In this document: positions 16,975 to 25,320 of the stretch, piece after piece | Numbering within the stretch: the first letter of the stretch is position 1 | How the letters are laid out: each line of letters begins with the position of its first letter | Assembly: GCA_013298075.1 (NCBI GenBank) | Contig: JAAFJG010000010.1 | Span: 1 to 64,000, forward strand | Direction: 5' to 3' | Origin: Cytophagales bacterium | Lineage (GTDB): Bacteria > Bacteroidota > Bacteroidia > Cytophagales > Microscillaceae | Length of the DNA stretch: 64,000 nucleotides | Program-made: the position numbers and the translations under genes | Notes under the pieces: model-generated | Seen by the model: the letters and a program-made list of their open reading frames with translations, nothing else | Database searches by the model: none | What the model was told of the DNA's origin: nothing

Positions 16975-18969
16975 TCAATTAAAAAACATCCAATCAATAC
17001 CAAAAGTAAATGTAAAAGGCAAAGCAGGATAATCAGGCGTAGTTTCAAAACTTCTATAATCTGACCTATTAAAATTTAAAAGATTGATAAATTTTCCAAA
17101 AATTCTAAAATTACCAATTTTTACGTTCATAAATGTTTCTAAATACCAAAAACCTTGTATATTTCGAGTATTCTGGAGGTGATATTGTTTGGCAATAGCC
17201 ATAAATCCATTGCCAAAATAATCACTTTTATAATTGGCTTCGATACCGATTTGCGATTCAATTCTTTTTTTATACAAACAATCTTGACAAAAAATCCTTC
17301 CTGTATAATTGAGCGTAGGTGCGCGAAAAGTATTTGCCCCAATATTTTGAAAAAATGTGCCTTGTTGTGCCAATCTAAATTTTCCAAATTTTAATTCTAC
17401 ATAAGCCCCAATTCGACTCATTTGCAAAATATCATTGGTTTGTTTGGGTAATGATTTTTCATCAAAATAAATAAAATTCCCGATGACTTGATAATTTAAA
17501 AAAGGTTTTACCAACAAAAATTTATTATTCCAAAAAGCTTCTGTTTCGACTTCATTCACAAAAACATTACTAAAATTCGGATTATTCCAAATAAAATGAT
17601 TGCTTACATATTTTTGTTCCAATAAAGAAGGCGAATATAACATACTTTTTCCTCTTGCCGTAAACCATTTGCTTTGAAAATCTGCTTTAATTTGATAATC
17701 TTTTCCCAATAAATGTTCTGCTTCCAAAGTCAATCGAGTGCTATCTTTGAGTTGTAAAAATAATTTTCCACCAATAAAATTTTGAACTCCTTCGCCTAAA
17801 TTAGGACTTATATTTCTGCTGGCTATAATATTTCCGCTGTTATCATATTCATAAGCAAATTTTAATTTTCTATCTTTCAAATAAAAATCATAAATTCTAT
17901 TTTTATAATATACTTGATAATTGAATTTTCTCCAACGTCCTTTCCAACCAATTTTATTATCAAATTGCCAATAAATTGTACTTTCATCAGTAGAAGTATT
18001 AGAAAAATGATACAAAGGCAAACGCCCTATTGTTGAACTAAGAACACCTATATTGGGATAATAATCAACCCGATTAGCCAATGCAGTACTATCTCGAAAA
18101 GCATCGCCATAAGCATCTCTTTGTCTATTCGCATCAGAAATCACAAAACCTACTAATCCTTCTCCAATTTTATATTGTTGATATAAATGAAAATTATTGT
18201 GTGTTTGCCAATTTCTTGCTGTTGAACCTAATTTTGCCGCAGATTCTCTATAGGCAAAACGCCCACTATCAGGCAATTCTCCATTTTTGATGATGCCACC
18301 TTGTTCGTTTACGATTTGATTTAAGTGTGCATAATGAAACAAAAGTTTGTATTTTTTACTCTTACTTTCGTATTGTGTACTGACATAAAGAGCCGTTTGG
18401 TCTGCCAAAATATCTCTTGTATTGTCTGCACCATAGACTTTATTGGCGTTTGTTCTTTTATAATTGAAGGCAAAAGATAATCTTTTATTTACATTTCGAG
18501 CATAAATAAAATTGATAGATTGGTCGCCTGTGGTGCCTTGCACGTAGTTTAGGCGTATAAAAGGAGATTTTGTGTCATAATAATCGATATTTTCAGGCGT
18601 TGGCAAATAAGGACGATACACATCAATTCCAATTCTTGCCCCAATTTCATGTGGCGTTTGAAAATAAATCGGTCTTAAAGAAGTTCCCCAACTTCCTAAA
18701 TCTTGATATTGATACCCAGATTTTTGAACGATTGTAAAATGATGAAAATTATTTAAGGACGTATCTAATTTATATTTTTTTTGAGTATCATCTAAAATAT
18801 CAATTTCTTTGAATAAAAAAGTGGTATTTGTGCCATAAACTTGTTTGGTTGTATCATCTAAAATTTGGCTTTGTGCCAATATTTTTTGAAAAGATGAAGA
18901 TAACAATAAAAATAAAATAATGAATATAAATATTTTTTTATCACTTTTTTTGCTTATTTTTTTCTGCAT
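16975..18969 (-). CDS. Putative porin, outer-membrane beta-barrel (Porin_10 type)
   Basis: A 664-aa outer-membrane protein. Residues 1-32 are a signal peptide ending FQKILAQ. The body is made of alternating aromatic beta strands, and the N-terminal part (QKSGYQYQDLGSWGTSLRPI, then ARIGIDVYRPY) is characteristic of the Bacteroidota family annotated as putative porin. It ends in an aromatic C-terminal strand FTFGIDWMFFN as needed for BAM-mediated insertion. Substrate unknown. It is a single-gene unit with a -7 box at 19052. Confidence 0.88.
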   Translation of the reverse strand: MQKKISKKSDKKIFIFIILFLLLSSSFQKILAQSQILDDTTKQVYGTNTTFLFKEIDILDDTQKKYKLDTSLNNFHHFTIVQKSGYQYQDLGSWGTSLRPIYFQTPHEIGARIGIDVYRPYLPTPENIDYYDTKSPFIRLNYVQGTTGDQSINFIYARNVNKRLSFAFNYKRTNANKVYGADNTRDILADQTALYVSTQYESKSKKYKLLFHYAHLNQIVNEQGGIIKNGELPDSGRFAYRESAAKLGSTARNWQTHNNFHLYQQYKIGEGLVGFVISDANRQRDAYGDAFRDSTALANRVDYYPNIGVLSSTIGRLPLYHFSNTSTDESTIYWQFDNKIGWKGRWRKFNYQVYYKNRIYDFYLKDRKLKFAYEYDNSGNIIASRNISPNLGEGVQNFIGGKLFLQLKDSTRLTLEAEHLLGKDYQIKADFQSKWFTARGKSMLYSPSLLEQKYVSNHFIWNNPNFSNVFVNEVETEAFWNNKFLLVKPFLNYQVIGNFIYFDEKSLPKQTNDILQMSRIGAYVELKFGKFRLAQQGTFFQNIGANTFRAPTLNYTGRIFCQDCLYKKRIESQIGIEANYKSDYFGNGFMAIAKQYHLQNTRNIQGFWYLETFMNVKIGNFRIFGKFINLLNFNRSDYRSFETTPDYPALPFTFTFGIDWMFFN

Positions 18970-19051
18970 TTTTATTTTTTAAAACGATAATATTGGATAA
19001 GAATAGGTTTTTATTTTTTAGGATAAAAATTGTTTTACAACAAATTTATTG

Positions 19052-19059
19052 CAAAGTTA
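19052..19059 (-). promoter_or_regulatory. Promoter -7 box of the putative porin
   Basis: Minus-strand TAACTTTG, 83 bp upstream of the ATG at 18969, fits TAnnTTTG. Confidence 0.5.
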
Positions 19060-19245
19060 TGAAAAACAACCTAATTTTTAGTGTTTTTTATTCAAATATA
19101 TACAAAAAAAATCTCACAAAATTTACTTCTTAGGAAATTATTGTAGATATAATTTTATTTTAGCATGAATAAAAATGGCATTTATGCCATTTATTTTGAA
19201 AATATAAAAAAATATCAATTCGAGAAACAGAACAATTTTAGCTAA

Positions 19246-19544
19246 GGGACTAAGTAGAAAATATTATACCCAAAAAAACTCCCTCACCTTTGGGGAGGGC
19301 TGGGGCAGTGTTGTTAAGTTCTAATATTTGTCAGGTAAATTATTTTACAAATCAAAATATAATTTGCCAAATCTATAACATTTTCAAAAAATTATAGATT
19401 TTTTACAGAATATTATACAAGTTAATTTCTATTTTATTTGTTAAAAAAAAAAGAATTTAACAACACTGACCCTAACCCTCCCCAGCGGTGAGGGAACTAA
19501 AAATAAGTTTTTTTGAGTGGATAGTTTATTTTTTATATGCTCCC
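19246..19544. mobile_element. Family B element B2 (299 bp), nested in a family A copy
   Basis: It begins GGGACTAAGTAGAAAATA and ends TTTTTTATATGCTCCC. The trinucleotide TAA is duplicated at both edges (19243-19245, 19545-19547); removing one copy and the insert restores the family A text AGCTAAAGCC. Its core is family E copy 2. Confidence 0.9.
19279..19496. mobile_element. Family E element, copy 2 (218 bp)
   Basis: Terminal inverted repeats of about 39 bp: CTCCCTCACCTTTGGGGAGG at the left and the complement of TTCCCTCACCGCTGGGGAGG at the right, both continuing to a shared inner end CAGTGTTGTTAA. The 140-bp interior is AT-rich and non-coding. It forms the core of B2. Confidence 0.88.
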
Positions 19545-19658
19545 TAAAGCCAACGATTAAATTGTATATTAGCCTCCAGATAAATCTGTAAGCAATTCAA
19601 AAAAATATTTCAAAATATATATTTTCATTTTCCTACGAATTTTATCCAAAAAAATTCT

Positions 19659-19666
19659 TATATTTG
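19659..19666 (+). promoter_or_regulatory. Promoter -7 box of porX
   Basis: TATATTTG lies 49 bp before the porX ATG, giving a leader of about 42 nt. Confidence 0.65.
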
Positions 19667-19714
19667 CAAATTGATATTTTTTGTTAATTTTATCTTACTT
19701 TTTTATACTAATTT

Positions 19715-21271
19715 ATGCAAAATTACACCATTCTTTGGGCTGATGATGAAATCGATTTGCTCAAACCTCATATTCTTTTTTTGAATAAAAAAGGATACCA
19801 AGTTACGCCTGTCAATAGTGGGGCAGATGCCTTAGAAAAAGTAACAGAAGAAAATTTTGATATTATTTTTTTAGATGAAAATATGCCCGGTATGACAGGC
19901 TTAGAAACATTGGCACAAATCAAAAATATCAGACCCAATACGCCTGTGGTGATGATTACCAAAAGCGAAGAAGAAAGTATTATGGAAGAAGCAATCGGCT
20001 CAAAAATTGCTGATTATTTATTAAAACCTATCAATCCGAATCAAATTGTGTTATCTATCAAAAAAATATTAGAAGGAAAAAGATTGGTCAGTGAAAAAAC
20101 TAATTCAGGTTATCAACAAGATTTTAGGCATTTGATGATGGCTTTTAATGATGACCTCAACCACGAAGAATGGGTCGATATTTATAAAAAATTAGTGTAT
20201 TGGGAATTAGAAATCGAAAATACGCAAAATCAAGAAATGGAACACGTCTTAGAAACGCAAAAAAATGAAGCAAATACAAATTTTGTTCGTTTTATTGAGG
20301 ATAATTATGAAGATTGGTTGAATGACCCAGATTCTGATAAACCTGTACTTTCGCACCAAATTTTAAAGAAAAAAGTTTTTCCATTGATAGAAAATCCAGT
20401 ACCTACATTTTTCTTTTTGATTGATAATTTAAGGCTTGACCAATGGCGTATTTTGGCGACTATTTTGTCTGATTATTATAATATTGAAGTAGATGAAACT
20501 TATTATTCTATCCTACCGACCACAACAGCTTACGCCAGAAATGCCATTTTTTCGGGAATGATGCCTTCTGATATGTTAAAACATCACCCTGATTTGTGGG
20601 TTCAAGAAGATGATGACGAAGGAAAAAATTTGAGCGAAGAAGAATTTTTAGCACGACAATTAAAGAAAAATAAATTAGATATTAAATTTTCATATCATAA
20701 AATTATTACACAACATCAAGGAAAACAAGTCTTGGATTCTTTTGAAAATATGATGAAAAATCAACTCAATGTGTTGGTTTATAATTTTGTGGATATGCTC
20801 TCACACGCACGTACAGACGTAACGATGATAAAAGAAATGATGCCCGACGAATCGGCTTATCGTTCTTTGACAAAATCTTGGTTTTTACATTCTCCTTTGT
20901 TAGATTTATTGAAAAGATTGTCTTCTCGAAAAGTAAAAGTGGTAATTACTACTGATCATGGAACTATTTGTGTCCGCAGACCTTTTAAAATTGTGGGAGA
21001 TAAAACTGTAAATACCAATTTGCGTTATAAACAAGGAAAAAATTTGAGTTATGATGGCGATGATGTATTGATTTGCACAAAACCAGAACGTTTTTTCTTA
21101 CCTCGATTAAATGTTTCTACGTCTTATGTATTTGCGGTGAAAGATTATTTTTTCGCTTATCCTAATAATTTTAATCATTATGTCAATTATTATAAAGATA
21201 CTTTTCAGCACGGAGGAGTTTCTTTGGAAGAAGTAATTGTACCTTTTGCAGTGTTGAGTAGTAAGCCGTAA
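19715..21271 (+). CDS. porX: PorX, T9SS response regulator with PglZ-type phosphatase domain
   Basis: A 518-aa protein with the PorX architecture. Residues 1-120 form a receiver domain with acidic pocket D10-D11-E12 and phospho-acceptor Asp54 (IIFLDENMPGM). A helical linker follows, then from about 215 an alkaline-phosphatase-superfamily PglZ domain with FFLIDNLRLDQWR, TTTAYARNAIFSG, and the metal-site text TTDHGTICVRRP. PorX controls type IX secretion genes with the kinase PorY and ECF sigma SigP in Porphyromonas, and its PglZ domain hydrolyses cyclic oligonucleotides and similar phosphodiesters. PorY is not encoded nearby. It is a single-gene unit, next to a large T9SS cargo gene. Confidence 0.93.
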   Translation: MQNYTILWADDEIDLLKPHILFLNKKGYQVTPVNSGADALEKVTEENFDIIFLDENMPGMTGLETLAQIKNIRPNTPVVMITKSEEESIMEEAIGSKIADYLLKPINPNQIVLSIKKILEGKRLVSEKTNSGYQQDFRHLMMAFNDDLNHEEWVDIYKKLVYWELEIENTQNQEMEHVLETQKNEANTNFVRFIEDNYEDWLNDPDSDKPVLSHQILKKKVFPLIENPVPTFFFLIDNLRLDQWRILATILSDYYNIEVDETYYSILPTTTAYARNAIFSGMMPSDMLKHHPDLWVQEDDDEGKNLSEEEFLARQLKKNKLDIKFSYHKIITQHQGKQVLDSFENMMKNQLNVLVYNFVDMLSHARTDVTMIKEMMPDESAYRSLTKSWFLHSPLLDLLKRLSSRKVKVVITTDHGTICVRRPFKIVGDKTVNTNLRYKQGKNLSYDGDDVLICTKPERFFLPRLNVSTSYVFAVKDYFFAYPNNFNHYVNYYKDTFQHGGVSLEEVIVPFAVLSSKP

Positions 21272-21280
21272 TTGATGAAA

Positions 21281-21434
21281 AATTAGTAACAAAAAATAAG
21301 TTACTCAAGTATTAAGAAATTTGTTTTTTTATTTTTGAAATACACACACATACAAAGCGGAGGCGTTAACGCCTCCGCTTTATATGTGTGTAGTAAATGA
21401 TATTTTATTGGGTATAATTTTTCTATTTAGTTTC
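21281..21434 (-). mobile_element. Family B element B3 (154 bp)
   Basis: Matches B4 along both arms in reverse orientation (shared ACAAAAAATAAGTTACTCA-like left arm, then AAGTATTAAGAAATTTGT; right arm TGGGTATAAT...TATTTAG). The core at 21341-21392 is a different long palindrome, AAGCGGAGGC-GTTAAC-GCCTCCGCTT with TACACACACAT arms. The ends have decayed and the target duplication is not evident. It lies 9 bp after the porX stop and may act as its terminator hairpin. Confidence 0.8.
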
Positions 21435-21453
21435 TCAAATTTATCCAAAAAAA

Positions 21454-21505
21454 TTTAGCCTTTTATCACCAAAAATAATTTTATTTTGGGTGATAAAAGG
21501 CTAAA
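21454..21505 (-). terminator. Terminator of the large T9SS cargo gene
   Basis: A 17-bp stem TTTAGCCTTTTATCACC / GGTGATAAAAGGCTAAA with a loop of about 17 nt, followed by a run of T on the minus strand, 41 bp past the stop codon. Confidence 0.85.
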
Positions 21506-21545
21506 AAATTTATTTTTCTGTATCTATATCAGCAAAAAATATGAT

Positions 21546-24500
21546 TTAATCAACCATTAATTTTTGGCGATACACTTGTTTATTGCCTTGAATTTCGATG
21601 ATATACATACCTTTTTGTTGATTTTGTAATTGATTGCTCAATACTTTTTCAGTATTTTCTAAGGTATCATTGCCGTTTAAAACAGTTTTTCCTTGTGCAT
21701 CAATCAATCTCCAATTCACTACATTTTGTCTATTTTCATTGCTTTGAATAAAAATTTCACCTTTTGTTGGATTTGGATATATCAACATTTTGTCTGTATT
21801 ATTTTTGATAAAAATAACTTGACTTACACTTTCTGCTCCATTCAAATCTACTTGACGCAAACGATAATAAGCATTAGTTAAGAAAGTATCATCAGTAAAA
21901 TTATAGTTTTTAATCGTACTCGAATTGATATTTCCTGATATAATTCCTACTCTTGAAAAATTAACAGCATCAAGACTTTTTTCGATTTCAAATTGTTTGT
22001 TATTGATTTCGGTAGCCGTTTGCCAAGTTAATTTTGCTTGTGTTTTATTGATCATTTGTCCATTGAAATTTAATAGAGAAACGGGAAGAGCATTGTTATT
22101 TGACGAAGTCCCTGTAATAGAAGAAAACGAGTTATATCCTAAAACAGTGATTGTATTTTGACCTGCGTTTAATATACTTACTAATGGATTAGGTGCAACA
22201 CCTGCGGGATAAGTTACCCAACCCGAACCTGTACTCCATTTTCCTTGTAATAAAGTAGTTTCGTCCATTCCTACTAAATCAGCATCAGCATAAGAATAAA
22301 CAACCGTTGTATTTGTACCTGCTGCATTACCAGAAGTTACATCTACTTGGAAAATTCTTTTTACGCCAATACCTGAACCTCTGTAATGTCTTCTTCTTAC
22401 GGTTACGGTATATGAACCTGATGTAGTTTGTAAAAATAGCCCAGCAAGAGGAGTAGGCACGCTGTTAGAAACAGTTCTTCCTGTTAAAATAATACTACCA
22501 CCTTGACCAGATTCATTAGTAGCAGACTCGTCTGTAATATAACCTGCAGACGTAAGAATATTTTCTCCAACATTCCCTGTTGAACCACAATTTATGTTCT
22601 TTCCATTCAAATTTAAAGAAGCCGTATTTGATGCCGCTAACATATCTACGCCAACACTCACATTAATATCTCGTTCAAGTTTTACTTTGCCCGCCGTTTT
22701 ATTGATTACCAATATAGAAAATGTAGTAAGAGTTGTACCACTGATAATTTGCTCAGTAGCCCCAGCATTTAAACTTAATTTATTAGTTGTTAATGCAGTA
22801 AAAGTTCCATTATTAGTGAAATTTCCGTTTAGGCTTATGTTACCAACACCATTTGTGGTGAATGTGCCTCCAGTATTGATTGTCATATTTCCTTGACATA
22901 CTAAATCTCCCCCTGTCGAGCCTGACCCAATAAAAGTCCCATTCACTACCAAACTACCTACGGTAAGTGTTACAGTTACTGGATTTATATTCATAGAAAA
23001 AGTACTACCACTCCCTATAGTCAATACATTGGTAACATTACGAATAATACCTGTGCCACTATTTGCTCCCAAATCTAAAGTAGTATTATTAGTTAATTCT
23101 ACGTTATATGGAGTTTTAGTATTAGTCCACTCAATACTTCTACCATAAGTAGTTCCTGAATTATAACGTAAAGTAGAGCCTGTTAGATAATTAGGTGCAT
23201 TTGTATTAGCAAAACCACCTGCATTAATCTGAAATACTCCACTCATATCTGTAAAGTCGTTTCCAAAATTAATACCATTACTTGTCGTTAATGTAACACC
23301 TGAGCCAAAAGAAAGCCTGTTTGAACCCGCAGAACGTGTGATAGATAAAGTAGCACTCACATTCATAGTCGAAGCTGTACTTGCTAAAATAGATTTTGCG
23401 GCTGTACCATCATAAGAAATACTTCCTCCTGAAAATGTAAGTGTTTTTCCATTTAAGTCAAAATCACCTGCTGTTAAAGTTAGTGTATTGCTGATAGTTG
23501 TATTTGTACCTAAAATAAGTTTACTTGTACCTTTATCAACAATCATAAAAGGAAAATTACTTGAGGCACTTCCACCTATTGTCTGGTCGGAAGTACCTAG
23601 AAAAAAAACAGCACGACCAACACTACTAACAATGGCATCAAAAGTACCATTATTCGTAAAATTACCTTCTATTCTCAAATCACCACCACTTGCACTTGAT
23701 AAGGTTAGGGTTGCTGATGGAGAGATAGTTAATATTCCTTTCATTTGTCTAGATTGAGTAGAATTACCAAAGCTTAGGCTGCGTAAATTCATTATTGTTA
23801 CATTATTAGGTACACCTGCTCCTAAAGTAGCATTAGGTGTCCATTCATTAAAAGCAGTATATCCATTTACATTATAAGCTAAAGTAGAAGATGCCCCATA
23901 AGTAGGAGGATTAGATATATTACCACCATTGATCTGTAAGTTCCCTGTAACAATATCACCACTTAAATTTACACTTCCTGTATTAATATCTACATTTTTG
24001 AAAGTTATTGCATTTCCCACAGTAGTACCATTTGAAAATACTACTGTTCCATCATTTGCAACAAAAGAAGTATTGGCTGCTCCATTATTAGTGAAATTAC
24101 CAGCTACTGTTAGTTGCCATGGTTGTCCTGCTTCACTTATAAGTACTCGTCCTGACGCAATAGTAATATCAGTTACGGTAGCATTTTGGTTGAGTGTTAC
24201 ATTATGATTTATAGAAACAGGATATCCAGCTATAGGAATAGCATTCGCTGTCCAAGTAGCAGGGGTGTTCCAATTTCCGTCTAGACTAGTTGTCCAAGAA
24301 GGATTTACTGTATAGGAGTAATTTGATACCCCATTAGTATTAGCATTGATTGTAAAAAAATCAGCGTTATTACCATTATCAAGTACTCCACTATTTCCTG
24401 ATGTAAATACATAATAGTAAATAGTAGTGGAAGGATTATTTGAAGTAGAAGGTATAGATGCTGTATATGTAGTTCCAGAACCTGTCATTGTACTAACAGT

Positions 24501-25088
24501 AGAAGTACTAAAATTACTAACAGTGCTATATCTTAAATACACGCCTTGTCCTGTTGGTAAAGACATGTCAAGATTGGCAGTTACCGTAACATCTTGTCCA
24601 GGGAATACATTGTTAGGATTTCTTGTTACACTACTCACAGAAGCAATAGAAGTACTTTGAATTTCAAATATAGCAATTCGAGTCACTCCAGCGTCTACTT
24701 TAAAAACATATCTTCTATTCGTAGCAGTTACCATATTAAAAGCATTTGAGGTTCCATCAGATATGTTTGCTGAATAATCACTATTAGGTGGTATAATGGT
24801 TCCATTTGTATTGGGTTGTCTATCTTGTGAATTAGCATTATTTCTAAATCTGAAAGATGAACTTCCCACCGCGCTAGAAGTTACCAACTTATAAGAGCCA
24901 AAAGCAAGTCCCTCAAATGGATAACCAATTGAGTAATTTTTAGCACCACCAGTGCCTGATTGATTGTCTAATTCTGCTGTAAATAATTTGGGTTGCGCCA
25001 CAGCCACCCCAAACCACAAAAAAGAAAACACACAAAAGAGCCATGTAAATTTATAGGCTCGTTTTTTTAAGTTGATAAAATTGTTCAT
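21546..25088 (-). CDS. Large secreted T9SS cargo protein, adhesin-like (1180 aa)
   Basis: A surface or secreted protein. Residues 12-32 are a signal peptide (LFCVFSFLWFGVAVAQ). Residues 35-270 contain an Ig-like region with SSVTRNPNNVFPGQDVTVTA. From about 270 to 900 there are Ser/Thr/Asn/Gly-rich beta-solenoid-like repeats, where GNFTNNGTF recurs at least four times together with LTLTAGDFDLNG-like strands. About 995-1090 is a fibronectin-like domain (ALPVSLLNFNGQ...LTWQTATEINNKQFEIEKS). The end, PNPTKGEIFIQSN...KGMYIIEI...YRQKLMVD, is the type A T9SS sorting domain. Function is probably adhesion or matrix. It is a single-gene unit with promoter and terminator. Confidence 0.92.
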   Translation of the reverse strand: MNNFINLKKRAYKFTWLFCVFSFLWFGVAVAQPKLFTAELDNQSGTGGAKNYSIGYPFEGLAFGSYKLVTSSAVGSSSFRFRNNANSQDRQPNTNGTIIPPNSDYSANISDGTSNAFNMVTATNRRYVFKVDAGVTRIAIFEIQSTSIASVSSVTRNPNNVFPGQDVTVTANLDMSLPTGQGVYLRYSTVSNFSTSTVSTMTGSGTTYTASIPSTSNNPSTTIYYYVFTSGNSGVLDNGNNADFFTINANTNGVSNYSYTVNPSWTTSLDGNWNTPATWTANAIPIAGYPVSINHNVTLNQNATVTDITIASGRVLISEAGQPWQLTVAGNFTNNGAANTSFVANDGTVVFSNGTTVGNAITFKNVDINTGSVNLSGDIVTGNLQINGGNISNPPTYGASSTLAYNVNGYTAFNEWTPNATLGAGVPNNVTIMNLRSLSFGNSTQSRQMKGILTISPSATLTLSSASGGDLRIEGNFTNNGTFDAIVSSVGRAVFFLGTSDQTIGGSASSNFPFMIVDKGTSKLILGTNTTISNTLTLTAGDFDLNGKTLTFSGGSISYDGTAAKSILASTASTMNVSATLSITRSAGSNRLSFGSGVTLTTSNGINFGNDFTDMSGVFQINAGGFANTNAPNYLTGSTLRYNSGTTYGRSIEWTNTKTPYNVELTNNTTLDLGANSGTGIIRNVTNVLTIGSGSTFSMNINPVTVTLTVGSLVVNGTFIGSGSTGGDLVCQGNMTINTGGTFTTNGVGNISLNGNFTNNGTFTALTTNKLSLNAGATEQIISGTTLTTFSILVINKTAGKVKLERDINVSVGVDMLAASNTASLNLNGKNINCGSTGNVGENILTSAGYITDESATNESGQGGSIILTGRTVSNSVPTPLAGLFLQTTSGSYTVTVRRRHYRGSGIGVKRIFQVDVTSGNAAGTNTTVVYSYADADLVGMDETTLLQGKWSTGSGWVTYPAGVAPNPLVSILNAGQNTITVLGYNSFSSITGTSSNNNALPVSLLNFNGQMINKTQAKLTWQTATEINNKQFEIEKSLDAVNFSRVGIISGNINSSTIKNYNFTDDTFLTNAYYRLRQVDLNGAESVSQVIFIKNNTDKMLIYPNPTKGEIFIQSNENRQNVVNWRLIDAQGKTVLNGNDTLENTEKVLSNQLQNQQKGMYIIEIQGNKQVYRQKLMVD

Positions 25089-25203
25089 AATATTAAAATT
25101 TGTTTTTTTTAAAAAAGGATAAAAAGTTATTGTTGTTATAATACATGTAGTTGAATGACATTAAAAATAATTACTTTGTTTTACTTTAATGCTAAATATG
25201 ATA

Positions 25204-25211
25204 CAAAAGTA
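25204..25211 (-). promoter_or_regulatory. Promoter -7 box of the large T9SS cargo gene
   Basis: Minus-strand TACTTTTG, about 116 bp upstream of the ATG at 25088, so the leader would be about 110 nt. It lies back to back with the plus-strand box at 25274. Confidence 0.5.
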
Positions 25212-25273
25212 ATTAAAAAATCATAAAAAAACAAAAAAAAATTATATTTTTTTGTAAATTTGTTTTTTTAGAC

Positions 25274-25281
25274 TATATTTG
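25274..25281 (+). promoter_or_regulatory. Promoter -7 box of the metalloprotease gene
   Basis: TATATTTG overlaps a GTG codon at 25279 that could be read as a start, and puts transcription at about 25288. The ATG at 25321, which begins a clean signal peptide, is therefore the likely start. Confidence 0.65.
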
Positions 25282-25320
25282 TGTACTTTTTTAATGAACT
25301 ATAAAAAAAATTTGCTGCTT

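Larger units (their letters stand above)
19124..19641 (-). repeat. Family A element, copy 3, split by B2
   Basis: Outer parts of a family A copy: the terminal repeat ACTTCTTAGGAAATTATTG at 19125-19143, the ATGGCATTTATGCCAT hairpin, then AGCTAA, and after the 299-bp insert AAGCC..., the GCCTCCAG arm, and a diverged terminal repeat TTTCCTACGAA. Together with B2 and E2 it accounts for nearly all of the 745-bp gap upstream of porX. Confidence 0.8.

Noticed and set aside
19715-21271. PglZ domain as a sign of a BREX system
   Set aside because: The domain is fused to a receiver domain in the exact PorX layout, and no BREX genes are near. The Eco57I methyltransferase is 20 kb away and unrelated.
21341-21392. 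Simple intrinsic terminator of porX
   Set aside because: The palindrome has no T run after it and its flanks match family B element B4; it may still act as a hairpin but is better explained as an element core.
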